Shown: piece by piece, positions 44,430 to 54,632 of the stretch | Numbering within the stretch: the first letter of the stretch is position 1 | Layout: every line of letters begins with the position of its first letter | Assembly: GCA_003427395.1 (NCBI GenBank) | Contig: BFEA01000601.1 | Coordinates: forward strand, 194,736 to 257,407 | Source of the DNA: Chara braunii | Lineage: Eukaryota; Streptophyta; Charophyceae; Charales; Characeae | Direction of reading: 5' to 3' | Length of the DNA stretch: 62,672 nucleotides | The notes under the pieces: generated by a model | What the model was told of the DNA's origin: nothing | Database searches by the model: none | The model's input: only the letters and a program-made list of their open reading frames with translations | Program-made: the position numbers and the translations under genes

Positions 44430-45324
44430 GGGAGTGTTCCTCCAAAGGGCTGTGTCTATCGTATGGGACAAGCGAGTTGGAGGAGTTAAGGAGACAAATT
44501 GCTGACATGATCGATTGTGGATGGATTAGGCCTAGTGAGTCTGAGTTCGGTGCACTTGTCTTGTTTGTGTCGAAGAAAGCAGGCAAACTCCGCATGTGTA
44601 TTGACTATCGTTGCCTAAATCGGATCACCAGAAAGAATGTTTATCCTTTGCCTCGCATAGATGATTTGCTAGATGCGGCGGGTGGATGCAAGGTCTTCTC
44701 CAAGATCGACCTCAAGTTTGGCTACCACCAGATTGAAGTTATCGTGACCAGCACAAAACTGCATTCAAAACACGCAATGGGCTGTACGAATTCATCGTTA
44801 TGCCCTTCGGTCTTACGAATGCACCAACCACGTTTCAGTGCCTCATGGACACAGTCCTCCGCCATCAGCTTGAGGAGGTTTTGCAGGTCCTCAAGGAGGC
44901 ACAACTGCACCTCAACTTAGAGAAATCCGAGTTTGGAAGGGACAGCGTCATCTATCTTGGGCACCGGTTGTCTGTAAACGGCCTTGAGCCGGAGGCAACC
45001 AAAGTTGAGGTCATCCGAAAATGGCCTCAACCAGCGAAAGTACGCGAACTGCGTTCTTTTCTTGGTTTGGTCTCATATTATCGAAAGTTTGTGCCCAAAT
45101 TTTTTGTCATTGCTCACCCACTCTCGAGACTAACAAGTAAGAATGTTGCGTGGTGTGAGAAATGTGAAACTGCGTTCCAAGCCTTGAAAGAGGCATTGGT
45201 GAGTCATCGTGTGCTCCGCGTTGCGGATCCCAACCTCACGTTCGTAATTACTACGGACGCGAGCCAGTATGGGATTGGTGCAGTGCTGCACCAAGATGAT
45301 GGCGATGGCCTGCGTCCGCTCTAA
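44430..45324 (+). pseudogene. Reverse transcriptase of element E lacking the YLDD box
   Basis: 44477-44740 gives the fingers and palm ([49 protein letters not shown]), then a frame change. 44800-45324 gives [20 protein letters not shown] followed directly by [20 protein letters not shown]. Compared with F, a block of 25 codons containing VVVYLDDILIF is missing at about 44869. The deletion keeps the frame. The connection (LRSFLGLVSYYRKFV) and the RNase H start (ITTDASQYGIGAVL) follow, then a stop. Without YLDD there can be no polymerase activity. Confidence 0.86.
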
Positions 45325-47186
45325 TATTACAGCAAACGCATGCCCAATCACAAGGTAGCTACCTCCACGTATATGCGTGAGCTCTACGCCTTGCGCGAGG
45401 CGATCACACATTGGAAGCACTACCTCTTGGGTCGTCACTTCAAGGTCTACTCAGATCATCAGACCTTGCAGTGGATTAAAACACAAACTGATCTCTCTCC
45501 GACACTAACCCACTGGCTGCACGACATTGATGTTTACGACTTTGAACTGAAGCATAAGAAAAGTTGTTATAATCGTGTTGCTGATGCTTTGTCGCATCAC
45601 CCTGAGTTTTTGACTTGCCTTGTGGACGCTTATGACCTCCGAAGGAAACTGAAGGAGGATCTGGTCGAACACACTACCAAGGATTCGAACATTAGTCCCA
45701 TCCTTGAGCAGCTCAAGGCTGACCCTAGTAGTCAGCCTTATTTTCACGAGTGTGAGGGTCTTGTATTCCGTCGGTATGGGAAGTTTGATCGTTTGTGTGT
45801 ACCCAACCATGCGCCTCTCCGGACTCATTTCTTAGACCTAGCACATGGTCGGAGTGGACATTTCGGCTTTGAGAAGACTTATGGAAGTCTTCTGCAGCAG
45901 TTTGATTAGCCGGGAATTAAAGGATCTGCTCAGAAACTTATTGCTGAATGTCAAGTTTGTCAAAGAACCAAGGTCCATAAGCATAAATCGTATGGCCTGG
46001 CCTGCTGAAACCCCTCCCAATTCCTAATGGGCCCGGTGAGTCAGTCTCTATCGATTTCCCGAACATGGGGAGGGTGAGTGAGGGAGGACATTCACAAGTC
46101 ATGGTCATTGTAGAACGCTTTTCCAAATTTATGAACTGGATTCCTCTACCTCCCCATGCACCAACTGAGCATGTGATCGAAGAATTTCACCAGCAGCACA
46201 TTCTGCAGTTGAGTGATCGGGACACCAGGTTCATTAGTGCTGATTGGAAGGACTTCACCTCACAGATCTATGACATTAAACTCAACAAGACTTCTGGTCG
46301 ACACCCCGAAGCCAATGGATTGGCCGAGGAAATCAACCAAACTGTCATTCAACTGATTCGCGCGCTAATTGTTCCACATCAGAACACGTGGGACAAGGAG
46401 TTACACAAGGTGAAAGGGTTGTACAACAACTCCATTCACTCTGCAACTGGCGTAACACCGAATCAATTGCAATATGGTTGGCAGATGCGCAATCCTCTCT
46501 CCTTTTTGTTCCCCGAACGGTCCCCTGGTCTGACGCACGGCATGCCTGGCTACAATGCCAAGTACGCACGCCTGCTCAAAGCTGCTATCGCAACAATGAA
46601 CAAGTGTCAGCATGCCATGATCAAACATGCTAACAAGTCGCACAACGAAGCGAACTTCAAAGTAGGGGATTATGTCTGGGTCAAAATGTCTGAGTTTTCT
46701 GATGAAGAGGGCGTATCACGAAAGCTTCTTCCATTGTACTATGGCCCTTGGCAGGTTCTGAAGGTGATTGGGGATGAATTTGGTCCTTCATATGTGATTG
46801 ACGCGCCTCCTCATCTGCGCACATATCTGGTCTTTCACGCATCCAAACTGTTTCCGCACATCGATGATGAAACTTTTCCCTTCCGAGATCCTACGATATC
46901 TCGTCCTATCGACGACGACCATGAGATAGACAGAATCGTTTACCATGAAGGCAGAGGGAGGAACAGACAGTATAAGGTTCACTTCCTCTATCACCCGATG
47001 AACGAGTTTTTTTGGATCCACCGGAAAGAGCTGCTAAAGAATGTTCCACGTGTTGTGAACACTTGTGAACGACAGATCGCTGATGGACAGACTGCTAAGT
47101 TTTCTGCAAAACTCACTCCTTACGATCTTACTAAATCTCTCTTTCTAATCTACGCCTACAACGCATTTTGTACCGACTCTGAATGA
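45325..47186 (+). pseudogene. RNase H and integrase of element E
   Basis: 45340-45909 has RNase H (RELYALREAITHWKHYLLGR, YSDHQTLQWIK, VADALSHHP) and the integrase zinc-binding start (HGRSGHFGFEKTYGS), ending at a TAG. CQVC follows near 45950. 46065-47186 is a 373-residue frame with the core and C-terminus (LSDRDTRFI, HPEANGLAEEINQ, YVWVKMSEFSDEEG, VFHASKLFPH, YKVHFLYHPMNEFFWI, ending AFCTDSE). The first Asp is in IDFPNMG just before this frame. Compared with D, FGTPKTLV before SDRD is missing, which shortens the core loop. The chromodomain-like tail is kept. Confidence 0.85.
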
Positions 47187-47346
47187 GTTACTCGCTCGAA
47201 GGGACCTAGCTCTTGAGAGGGGGGTAAAAACTCACTCCTTACAGTCTTACTAAATCTCTCTTTCTGATCTACGCCTACGACGCATTTTGTACCGACTCTG
47301 AGTGAGTTACTCGCTCGAAGGGACCTCGCTCTTGAGAGGGGGGTAG
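47108..47346 (+). repeat. Duplicated pol end and polypurine tract of element E
   Basis: About 119 bases are present twice in tandem (ACTCACTCCTTAC at 47111 and 47230). Each copy ends in CTTGAGAGGGGGGT, giving polypurine tracts at about 47210-47225 and 47330-47346. Only the second abuts the 3' LTR. Confidence 0.88.
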
Positions 47347-48665
47347 TGTAATGAACCGCCAAAGACAGACTGAGAACACTACTGATTTCTGGGATTTGCC
47401 GCTGGAATGAATGCCTTGCTGAAATTCTCGCATTATGTTGTGATTTCCATGTCTGTGTGTGTGCGTGCCTGCTGGTTTGCATGCCTATCTGAGTGCTTGT
47501 CGGTTGAGTGTGTGTATGGCCCGCAAAGGTACTTGTTGGTTGAAAGGCCCCGCAGGGCCGATACTTACCTGTGGCCGTGACTTTGAGGGTTGCAGGGGGG
47601 AAAACACTCGAGTAGCGGGTACTTGTTGGTTGAAAGGCCCCGCAGGGCCGATACTTACCTGTGGCCGTGACTTTGAGGGTTGCAGGGGGGAAAACACTCG
47701 AGTAGCGGGGGTAGGCCCGCGACACTTAGAGCAGAGGGGAAAAACACTCGAGTAGCAGGTAGGCCGGTACCACTGAAGTAGTGGTAGAAGCATCGGGTAC
47801 TGGAGGCCAAGCAGAAGAAGACAAAAGTTGGCATTTTTAGAGGCCCAGTGGCGGTAGGCCAGAGGCAGGCTGGTACNAGTCCAAGTAGCCCGGGTCTAGG
47901 GCCTGTCCGGAGGATAGCAGAGCCTGCAATGATGTTTCCCTTTGAAAGGGAGGAGGTACCGGTTGCTGGGAGGCCGCTCGGCCTTGGAAGTCACAGCCCA
48001 AGAGGCCAGTAGGCCGCTATATCTTTTGGAGGAGCAAGTAGCTCCTCCTCATTTGCGGTATGCAAGGATTGCCAACATGCTGCTGGAGCACAGCGCTGGG
48101 CTGATACAGCGCTGCTTGGAGGTGAAGGGCAGTTGGCGCTCAGCCTGGCTATGGCGAGCAGCCCAGCCTGAGGAGGAGGAAGAAGGGAGCGAAGGAGGAT
48201 AGTGGCGAGGCACCTACCTGGCTTTGGTGGACACCGTCTTCATCACCTTGTTGGGCGCTGCATCTGGAAGGCCCCAGTTGGGGTAGTGCCGCACCAAGGA
48301 AGCTCGAGGCAGAGTCAGGCATGGCGGACCAGTCAGCAGCAGCATAGCTGCATTGGGTTGTCCTTTGGACAGGAGTGCAGCGCCATAGCTGCTTTGGGTT
48401 GTCCTTTGGACAGGAGGGCAGGGCCCTCAGTAGTCCGCCATAGCCTATGCATGTGAGAGTAGGCAGAAGGAGGGAAGCCATAGCTATGGTGGACTTGTTG
48501 TCGTTGTTGTTGTTGAGTCAACAGTAAGAGGGAACTTCGAATATTGATTCTGGTTCATCCACTCATTGTCATTATTATTATTGGGAGAAGAATAAGATTG
48601 GCGAAGTGAAGGAGGAGGAGGAAGGTGGAGAGAGAAGGGGGAATTGTCATTGGTCTTGCTGGTGT
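47347..48665 (+). repeat. 3' LTR of element E (right end in the gap)
   Basis: Begins TGTAATGAACCGCC and pairs with 39083-40356. It contains two exact or near-exact copies of a 90-base module (47529-47618 and 47619-47708), each with the antisense donor GTAAGT and the GAAAACACTCGAGTAGC motif. It enters the gap after GGTCTTGCTGGTGT, which corresponds to about 40240 in the 5' LTR. Confidence 0.88.
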
Positions 48666-49140
48666 NNNNNNNNNNNNNNNNNNNNNNNNNNNNNNNNNNN
48701 NNNNNNNNNNNNNNNNNNNNNNNNNNNNNNNNNNNNNNNNNNNNNNNNNNNNNNNNNNNNNNNNNNNNNNNNNNNNNNNNNNNNNNNNNNNNNNNNNNNN
48801 NNNNNNNNNNNNNNNNNNNNNNNNNNNNNNNNNNNNNNNNNNNNNNNNNNNNNNNNNNNNNNNNNNNNNNNNNNNNNNNNNNNNNNNNNNNNNNNNNNNN
48901 NNNNNNNNNNNNNNNNNNNNNNNNNNNNNNNNNNNNNNNNNNNNNNNNNNNNNNNNNNNNNNNNNNNNNNNNNNNNNNNNNNNNNNNNNNNNNNNNNNNN
49001 NNNNNNNNNNNNNNNNNNNNNNNNNNNNNNNNNNNNNNNNNNNNNNNNNNNNNNNNNNNNNNNNNNNNNNNNNNNNNNNNNNNNNNNNNNNNNNNNNNNN
49101 NNNNNNNNNNNNNNNNNNNNNNNNNNNNNNNNNNNNNNNN
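48666..49140. other. Scaffold gap (N run) over the E/F junction
   Basis: 475 unknown bases. By comparison with intact LTRs it should hide about the last 115 bases of the E 3' LTR and the part of the F 5' LTR between GGAGGGAAAC and TACTTGAGTGC. Open frames drawn through it are artefacts. Confidence 0.97.
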
Positions 49141-49490
49141 TACTTGAGTGCTTTTCCCCGCTGCAACCCCTCAATGTCACGGCCACAGGTAAGTACCGGC
49201 CCTGAGGGCCCAACGAACGAGCAAGTGCCCTGACGAGCCACACACGTACTCGTGCCAACCAGCACTCAGACAGGCACGGTCACACACACACACACAAGCC
49301 AACCAACACTCAGACATGCATGGTCACACACACACACTCAAGCCAACCAGCACTCAGACAGACATGCAGTCCAGCAAGCGTGCACACACAGACTTAGTAG
49401 CAGGCGGGAAACTCAGCAAGACATTCAGTCTATGAGCAAAACTCAGAAATCAGCTGTGTGTTTCAATCCATGTTTGGACGGATCATCACA
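49141..49490 (-). repeat. 5' LTR of element F, second part
   Basis: Matches 31256-31599 of the other F LTR (TACTTGAGTGC, CACGGCCACAG, ending ATCACA). It ends exactly where D integrase coding sequence resumes at 49491. Confidence 0.88.
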
Positions 49491-50146
49491 TATCTGTTTC
49501 CTGAACAGCCACCTGGCCTCACACCTGGCCAGCCAGGCTACAATGTTGTCGCAACTATGGAAAGGCGACGCAGTGCCATGATTAAGCATGCAAACAAAAA
49601 GCGCCAGCCTGACCCTTTCACAGTGGGAAGTTATGTTTGGGTTAAGATGTTTGAGTTTTCTGAAGAAGAAGGTGTATCACGGAAGCTTCTTCCCAATACT
49701 ACGGTCCGTGGAAGGTGCTGGACCGAGTAGGAGATGATTCCTTTGGTCCTTACACGATCCACGTGCCTACTCATCTGCGCACATACCCAGTCTTTCATGC
49801 GTCGAAGTTGTTTCCGTATGAACCACCTGAAACTTTTCTGTATCGAGAATCAATGATTCCCCTCGCAATCAATGGCGGTCACAAGGTTGATAGAATTGTC
49901 GAGCACAGTGGAAAGGGAAGAAACATACAGTACAAAGTCCATTTTCTGTACCACCCGTTGAATGACTTTTACTGGATCGCTAAGAAAGACTTGTTGCACA
50001 GTGCCCCGCGAGTCGTCAACACATATGAACGATTGATTAGTTCTGAACAGCAGCCTAAATTCACTGCTACCCTCACTCCTACGGAACATACCCGATCTCT
50101 CTTTGCTATTTACGCTCATGATGCATTATGCAAGGACTCTGATTGA
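49491..50146 (+). pseudogene. Integrase of element D, C-terminal part
   Basis: Resumes the D integrase after the F insertion with YLFPEQPPGLTPG, then YVWVKMFEFSEEEG. A two-base loss near 49697 (in the YYGPW motif) shifts the frame, and the protein continues in 49715-50146 with VGDDSFGPYTIHVPTH, VFHASKLFPY, YKVHFLYHPLNDFYWI and DALCKDSD at the end. It stops about 40 bases before the 3' LTR. Confidence 0.87.
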
Positions 50147-50167
50147 GTTACTCGCTCGAAGGGACCT

Positions 50168-50187
50168 CGCGCTTGAGGGGGGGGTAG
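50168..50187 (+). promoter_or_regulatory. Polypurine tract of element D
   Basis: TCGCGCTTGAGGGGGGGGTA then GTG runs into the TG of the 3' LTR. Confidence 0.82.
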
Positions 50188-51491
50188 TGTAATGACCCGC
50201 CATAACAGAGAGTGAGAACACTGCTGATTTATCAAGTTTTGCCGATGGAATGGATGCCTTATCCAGATTCCCGCATTCTGCTGTGTTTTCTAAGTCTGTA
50301 TGTGTGCGTGCCTGTGGACTTGTGTGCCTGTCTGAGTGCTTGTCGACATGAGTGTGTGTTACCCGCAAGGGTACTTGCTTGTTTGGCAGGCCCGTAGGGC
50401 CAGTACTTACCTGTGGTCGTTGCAGCAGGGAAAACACTAAAGTAGCGGAGCTAGGGGCCCGCGGTGCTTAGAGCAGCGGAAAAACACTCAAGTAGTAGGT
50501 AGGCCAGTACCGCACCCAGTAGCAGTAGATGTGTCGGGTACTCGAGGCCGAGCAGAAGAAGACAAAGTTGGCATTTTAGAGGCCCAGTAGCGGTAGGCTA
50601 GGTCTAGGCCGGTACCAGTCCATCCAGTCTGAGTCTAGAGCCTGTACGGGCAATATCAAAGTCTGCAATGATGTTTCCCTCTGAAAGGGAGGAGGTACTG
50701 GTTGCTTGGGAGGCCGAGCGGCCTGGAAGTCACCGGCCAGGAGGCAAGCAGGCCGCTATATCAAGAGGCCGAGGCAAGAGCTTGGCCTCATTCTTCAGTG
50801 TGCAAGTTTGGCGACACACTACTAGAGCGCTAGCTGGAGTGGTGCTGGGTGCTACAACGCTGCTGGGAGGACGAAGCCAGGAGGAGGGAGAAGGGGACCA
50901 AGGAAGAGAGTGGTGGGGTACTTACCTAGCTATGGTAGACACCATCTTCATCACTTTGTTAGGCGTTGCATCTGGAAGGCCCCAGTGGGGGTAGTGCTGC
51001 ATCAAGGAAGCTCGGGACAGAGTCAGGCATGGCGGTTGAGTGGCAGCGGCATAGCTGCATGGAGTTGACCTGGGGACAGAATGGCAACAACATAGCTGCT
51101 TTGGGTTGTCCTTTGGACAGGAGGGAGAACACTCAGTACTCCGCCATAGCCTTGGCCTGTATAGAGGAAGAGAAAGGGTGACCATGGCTATGGTGGACCT
51201 CATGTTGTGTCTGCAGTAGAAGTGGGATTCGGACATTGATTTTGGTTCAGCCATATAACATTATTATTGTTATTTCTTGCTTGAATAAGAGGGGAAGGAG
51301 GAGGAGATTGGTTGGCGAGGGAGAAGAGCCTTGTCATTGGTCTATGCTGGAGTACATCATCTTCTTCTTCTTTCTTACTTCTTCTTTTCTTTCCCTCTCT
51401 CTCCTCTCAAGTTCATTCATTTCTTTTTGCAATTGGACGTCATTGTACTTTCTGATGTTTGTATACTTCGCAATTGGCCAGGATAGTAACA
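50188..51491 (+). repeat. 3' LTR of element D
   Basis: Begins TGTAATGACCCGCC and ends GGATAGTAACA. It pairs with 22224-23612. The minus strand holds a 111-residue open frame (50922-51254, MAEPKSMSESHFYCRHNMRS) that, like its 5' LTR counterpart, ends on the donor CAG|GTAAGT-like site. The U3 duplication differs from the 5' copy. Confidence 0.9.
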
Positions 51492-51495
51492 AGAA

Positions 51496-51765
51496 AATGA
51501 AAGCAAAAAGAAAAACTTGGCGGAGAATAAGAAATTGGCAGAGCTCCAAGAGGACGAGGATGCTTACCAGGCTTCCCTGGCCGCTGCTGATCTTGAGGAA
51601 CGGCAGATACTAGAAGATGAGCAGCTGATTGAGGAGACCAGGAGGGGTATGGCGCAAAAGAATAGAGAATTGGAGAATATTAGGGAGCTCTTGGCAGATG
51701 GGGCAGCCATAGCTAATAGGTTGAAGGAGCAGGCTATGGCCAAGTGTGAGAATGAGATAGACTAG
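51496..51765 (+). pseudogene. Right part of the host reading frame split by element D
   Basis: Open frame in phase with 22116-22223. Lys-rich at the start (NESKKKNLAENKK), then an acidic helical stretch (LQEDEDAYQASLAAADLEER, EETRRGMAQKNRELENIREL) that predicts a coiled coil, ending CENEID and TAG at 51765. With the left part it would give about 125 residues from the first ATG. I do not recognise the family. The clean frame across the insertion site, with AGAA on both sides, supports a real coding exon hit by D. Confidence 0.55.
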
Positions 51766-52110
51766 GGGACTGGCTGCGTCCACAATAATGAAGGAAGGTA
51801 CAGTAGCAAAGCGTAGTAACCTAGATTCGTGCTCTTTTCTATATTCATTCCAACTGCTCCGTAGGCGATCAGGGCTGAAATGGTGTAATTGAGACAGCCT
51901 GGGGGCACTTGTTGGAAGTCCCCATCAAGGATAAGAGTGCCATTATTGTTAAGCAGATCTCTCCTCCCTTTCCCTTCCCCCCCCTCCGTAAACGATCAGG
52001 GACGACATGGTGTGATTAAGAGAGCCTTGGGGCACTTGTTCGATCAAGTAAAAGAGTGCCATTATTGTTAAGCAGATCTCTCCTCCCTTTCCCTCCCCCC
52101 CCCTCGAGAA
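51766..52110 (+). repeat. Tandem repeat, period about 127
   Basis: Copies from 51867 and 51994 share CGATCAGGG, GGGGCACTTGTT, GAGTGCCATTATTGTTAAGC and a C-rich tail CTCCCTTTCCC. No coding sequence is seen. Confidence 0.82.
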
Positions 52111-52130
52111 AGATCTATACTCCCTCTCTC

Positions 52131-52192
52131 TTCTCTCTCTCTCTCTCTCTCTCTCTCCACCTCTTCTCCTTCTTTGCTGCTTCTTCTTCTTT

Positions 52193-52245
<53 letters not shown>
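52131..52245. repeat. CT tract facing a GA tract
   Basis: (CT)n at 52131-52157 and (GA)n at 52196-52245 are separated by 38 bases, so the region is a perfect-stem inverted repeat of simple sequence. Confidence 0.9.
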
Positions 52246-52246
<1 letters not shown>

Positions 52247-52696
52247 CTACAGGCAGCGGTTACATAGAGCATTGTGCCCAGGATCTGATCCGACATTTTG
52301 TGGCAGACATTGATTAGACATTCGGCCGGGGACTTTTTGGACTTCGCTATTACGATTTGGTCATCTCCCTCGCTTCCATCTCCGTCTCGCTTCTTTCCCC
52401 CATCTCTCATCCGTGGTATCTCCCCCATGTGCGTGTGCAAGTCCCTCCTCCTCTCACATGTGTGGTGTATGATGGGATGTTGCATCAGTATCACACAGGT
52501 CAGGACATATCTTTGAGTCTTCCGCTGCGCTACATTGTGTTATTTTTGTATGTATCTGGATTCACAATTATTGATGCTTGCTAACATTGCATTGTCCATT
52601 CTAGTCCTTTTGGCTCCATATACATTGCCCAACTGGGCATGTATCAAACAATGAGGTTGAGCAATACAAGTAGAGAGAGGGGGAGACACACACACA

Positions 52697-52755
<59 letters not shown>

Positions 52756-53400
52756 GCACAGGAGGAGAGGGGAGCCGGGTTTATGCATGCTCAGTAGAGC
52801 AAGGTATGGGGAGCCAAGGATCCGCAAGGTGATGAAAACGACTCCAATGGGCAATGCAAGGTCAGCAAAGCATCAACAAGCAATGTACATCCAGATACAT
52901 ACCAAAAAAACACAATGTAGCGCAGCAGAAGACTCAAAGATATGACATGAGCTATCTGATACTGACGCGACATCCCATCATAGCATCAAGAACCAATGCA
53001 CATCCAAATACATACAAAAATAACACAATGTAGCACAACAGAAGACTCAAAGACATGACCTGACCTATTTGATACTGACGCGACATCCCATCATACACCA
53101 TACATGTGAGAGCAGGAGGAGGGACCGCATCCACAGACCAAAGGTCCCTTCTTGCACACGCACATGGGGGAGATACCACGGATGAGAGATGGGGGGAAGG
53201 GCGAGACGAAAATGGAGGCGAGGAAGAAGACCAAGATCCCGATAGCGAAGTCAAAAAATAGTTCCTTGCCGAATGTCCAATCAATTTTTGCCACAAAAAT
53301 GTCGGATCAGATCCTGGGCAAAAATGCCCGATGCAACCTCTGCCAGTAATCTCTCTCTCTCTCTTTCTGAAAGAAAAAGAAGAAGAAGCAGGTAGGAGGG
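52160..53400. repeat. Large imperfect palindrome
   Basis: The left arm (about 52160-52680) and right arm (about 52755-53400) are reverse complements with indels. Matched landmarks: CCCAGGATCTGATCCGACA (52279 against 53300-53318), CATCTCTCATCCGTGGTATC (52401 against 53170-53190) and CTACATTGTGTTATTTTTGT (52530 against 53010-53030). The centre is a (CA)n(GA)n tract at 52686-52753. The right arm also has an internal tandem duplication with period about 113 (copies ending at 52979 and 53092). No transposase was found. Confidence 0.8.
52701..52753. repeat. GA microsatellite at the palindrome centre
   Basis: Pure GA run following a short (CA)n, lying between the two palindrome arms. Confidence 0.95.
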
Positions 53401-54632
53401 AGGAGAGATGGAGATGACGACGAAGAAGAAGAAGATGCCGCCCTCCTCTCTCACCTAAAGTTAACATGGACTGACCATCGTTGTCGGCATCATGTGCAGG
53501 TCGGCGACGTAGCCCCAACTATGGCGCCAGGTAAGTGCCGCCGGTGCAGAGACGGCCTCCGCCCCACTGCCTACCTACGCCTCTTCCTCTACTCTAGTGT
53601 AGCGTTGTAGCATTGCAGTGCTGGTCCAGCAGCGTGTCGCTCCAGAAGTGAGCTACTCGAACTGTGTGTTTGCTCAGTCGTGGCCCGACTATAAGTAGTG
53701 CTGGGCCGGCTGGGTGTGCCTCCTGCGTTGGACTGAAACGATCCACACGGTCTAGGCCTCCACCGGGCATCCAGACCGTCTTACTGATGCAGCAGGGCGC
53801 GAAAACGCGCCTGGCCTCAAATGGCCCTGCCTCCTGGTGTACCCAGCCCGAGGTGAGGCCTTGGAGACTGCAAGTCCAAAACAAAGTCTGAACATAAAAA
53901 AAATTGGACAGTTGTAATGAACCCCGTGTGGAGGAAACTCGTCAAGCGTCCAAATACAAGATGACTTAGCGCTGATAAATGTTCTGTGATACAATGTCTC
54001 GTAACCAAAGGACGAAGGAGATAGGGGGATAGATTAGACTTATTGAAAGAGAATGTACCCATCAATGTCCACGTAGACAAAACACCCTGATTCCCCACTC
54101 CTTCGGGCATCACCCCCACATCCATGCCAGCAAACAATGTCCAAGAAACGATTCTGACGAGATCTGATCACAACATAGTGCCGCGTAGGAACAGTTCTCC
54201 TATGAAGATGTCTCTTCAATGCGCAATTTCGACAGCATCAACAGGTAAGTCCCCTCTCTCTCACTCAATCAATCCCACACATCGTAATCTTCCTCCTTGT
54301 CGCATCTCCAATCAGTGTAGAAGACAGGTATGCCACGTCACCAATGTAGAAGACAGTGTGGCAAGTGCCACGTCAGCACGCATGAAGACAGCTAGCGGTA
54401 GAAGTAGAGAGGCGCCAACATGCAAAGCAACAGTCTCGTGTCGTCGTCGCACAATGCCAGCGTAGAGCCAGTGTCTTGCCAACGACCAGCCATCGTCAAG
54501 CCAACATCGTGCCTGAGTCAGCAAGGCAAGACTGAATGTAGACTCCCAAGGGCTGGGTCAATAAATAGTGTTGACGTTGACCAGCCTTTGGTCTCACCCA
54601 CGAAGGCTCAAATTGACTCACAACCGTTCTGT
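53401..54632. other. Region without recognisable genes
   Basis: No domain is recognised in any frame. There is a small repeat GTAGAAGACAG at 54318 and 54345, and donor-like CCAG|GTAAGT at 53530. Confidence 0.5.

Larger units (their letters stand above)
39083..48665 (+). mobile_element. Ty3/gypsy element E inserted in the 5' LTR of F
   Basis: Plus-strand element, innermost of the nest and therefore the youngest insertion. 5' LTR 39083-40356, internal region with gag-protease-RT-RNase H-integrase, 3' LTR from 47347 into the gap at 48666. Its true right end lies in the gap (about 100 bases further, from comparison with the 5' LTR). Coding frames are the longest of the family members here but carry stops, and RT lacks its catalytic box. 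Confidence 0.88.
30219..49490 (-). mobile_element. Ty3/gypsy element F inserted in the D integrase
   Basis: Minus-strand element. The 3' LTR is 30219-31599. The 5' LTR is split into 38300-39082 and 49141-49490 by element E and a gap. TATC (30215-30218 and 49491-49494) flanks both ends. Removing F with one TATC restores the D integrase frame through SYLFPEQ. Its internal region 31600-38299 has gag to integrase in the usual order. The stretch that should hold the primer-binding site is deleted, so F cannot prime reverse transcription. Confidence 0.9.
22224..51491 (+). mobile_element. Ty3/gypsy element D (outer element of a three-level nest)
   Basis: Plus-strand element with a 5' LTR at 22224-23612 and a 3' LTR at 50188-51491. 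AGAA flanks both ends (22220-22223 and 51492-51495). Without the inserted F and E it is about 10 kb. Order: primer-binding site, leader, gag, protease, RT, RNase H and integrase up to 30218; then the F/E nest; then the integrase C-terminus 49491-50146, polypurine tract and 3' LTR. Several frames are broken and 460 bases of gag are a gap. It disrupts an open reading frame of the host. Confidence 0.9.

Noticed and set aside
48555-49265. Open frames spanning 48666-49140
   Set aside because: Artefact of the N run.
54124-54465. Plus-strand frame as a host gene
   Set aside because: Composition is ordinary, there is no domain, and it lies in rearranged repeat-like DNA.
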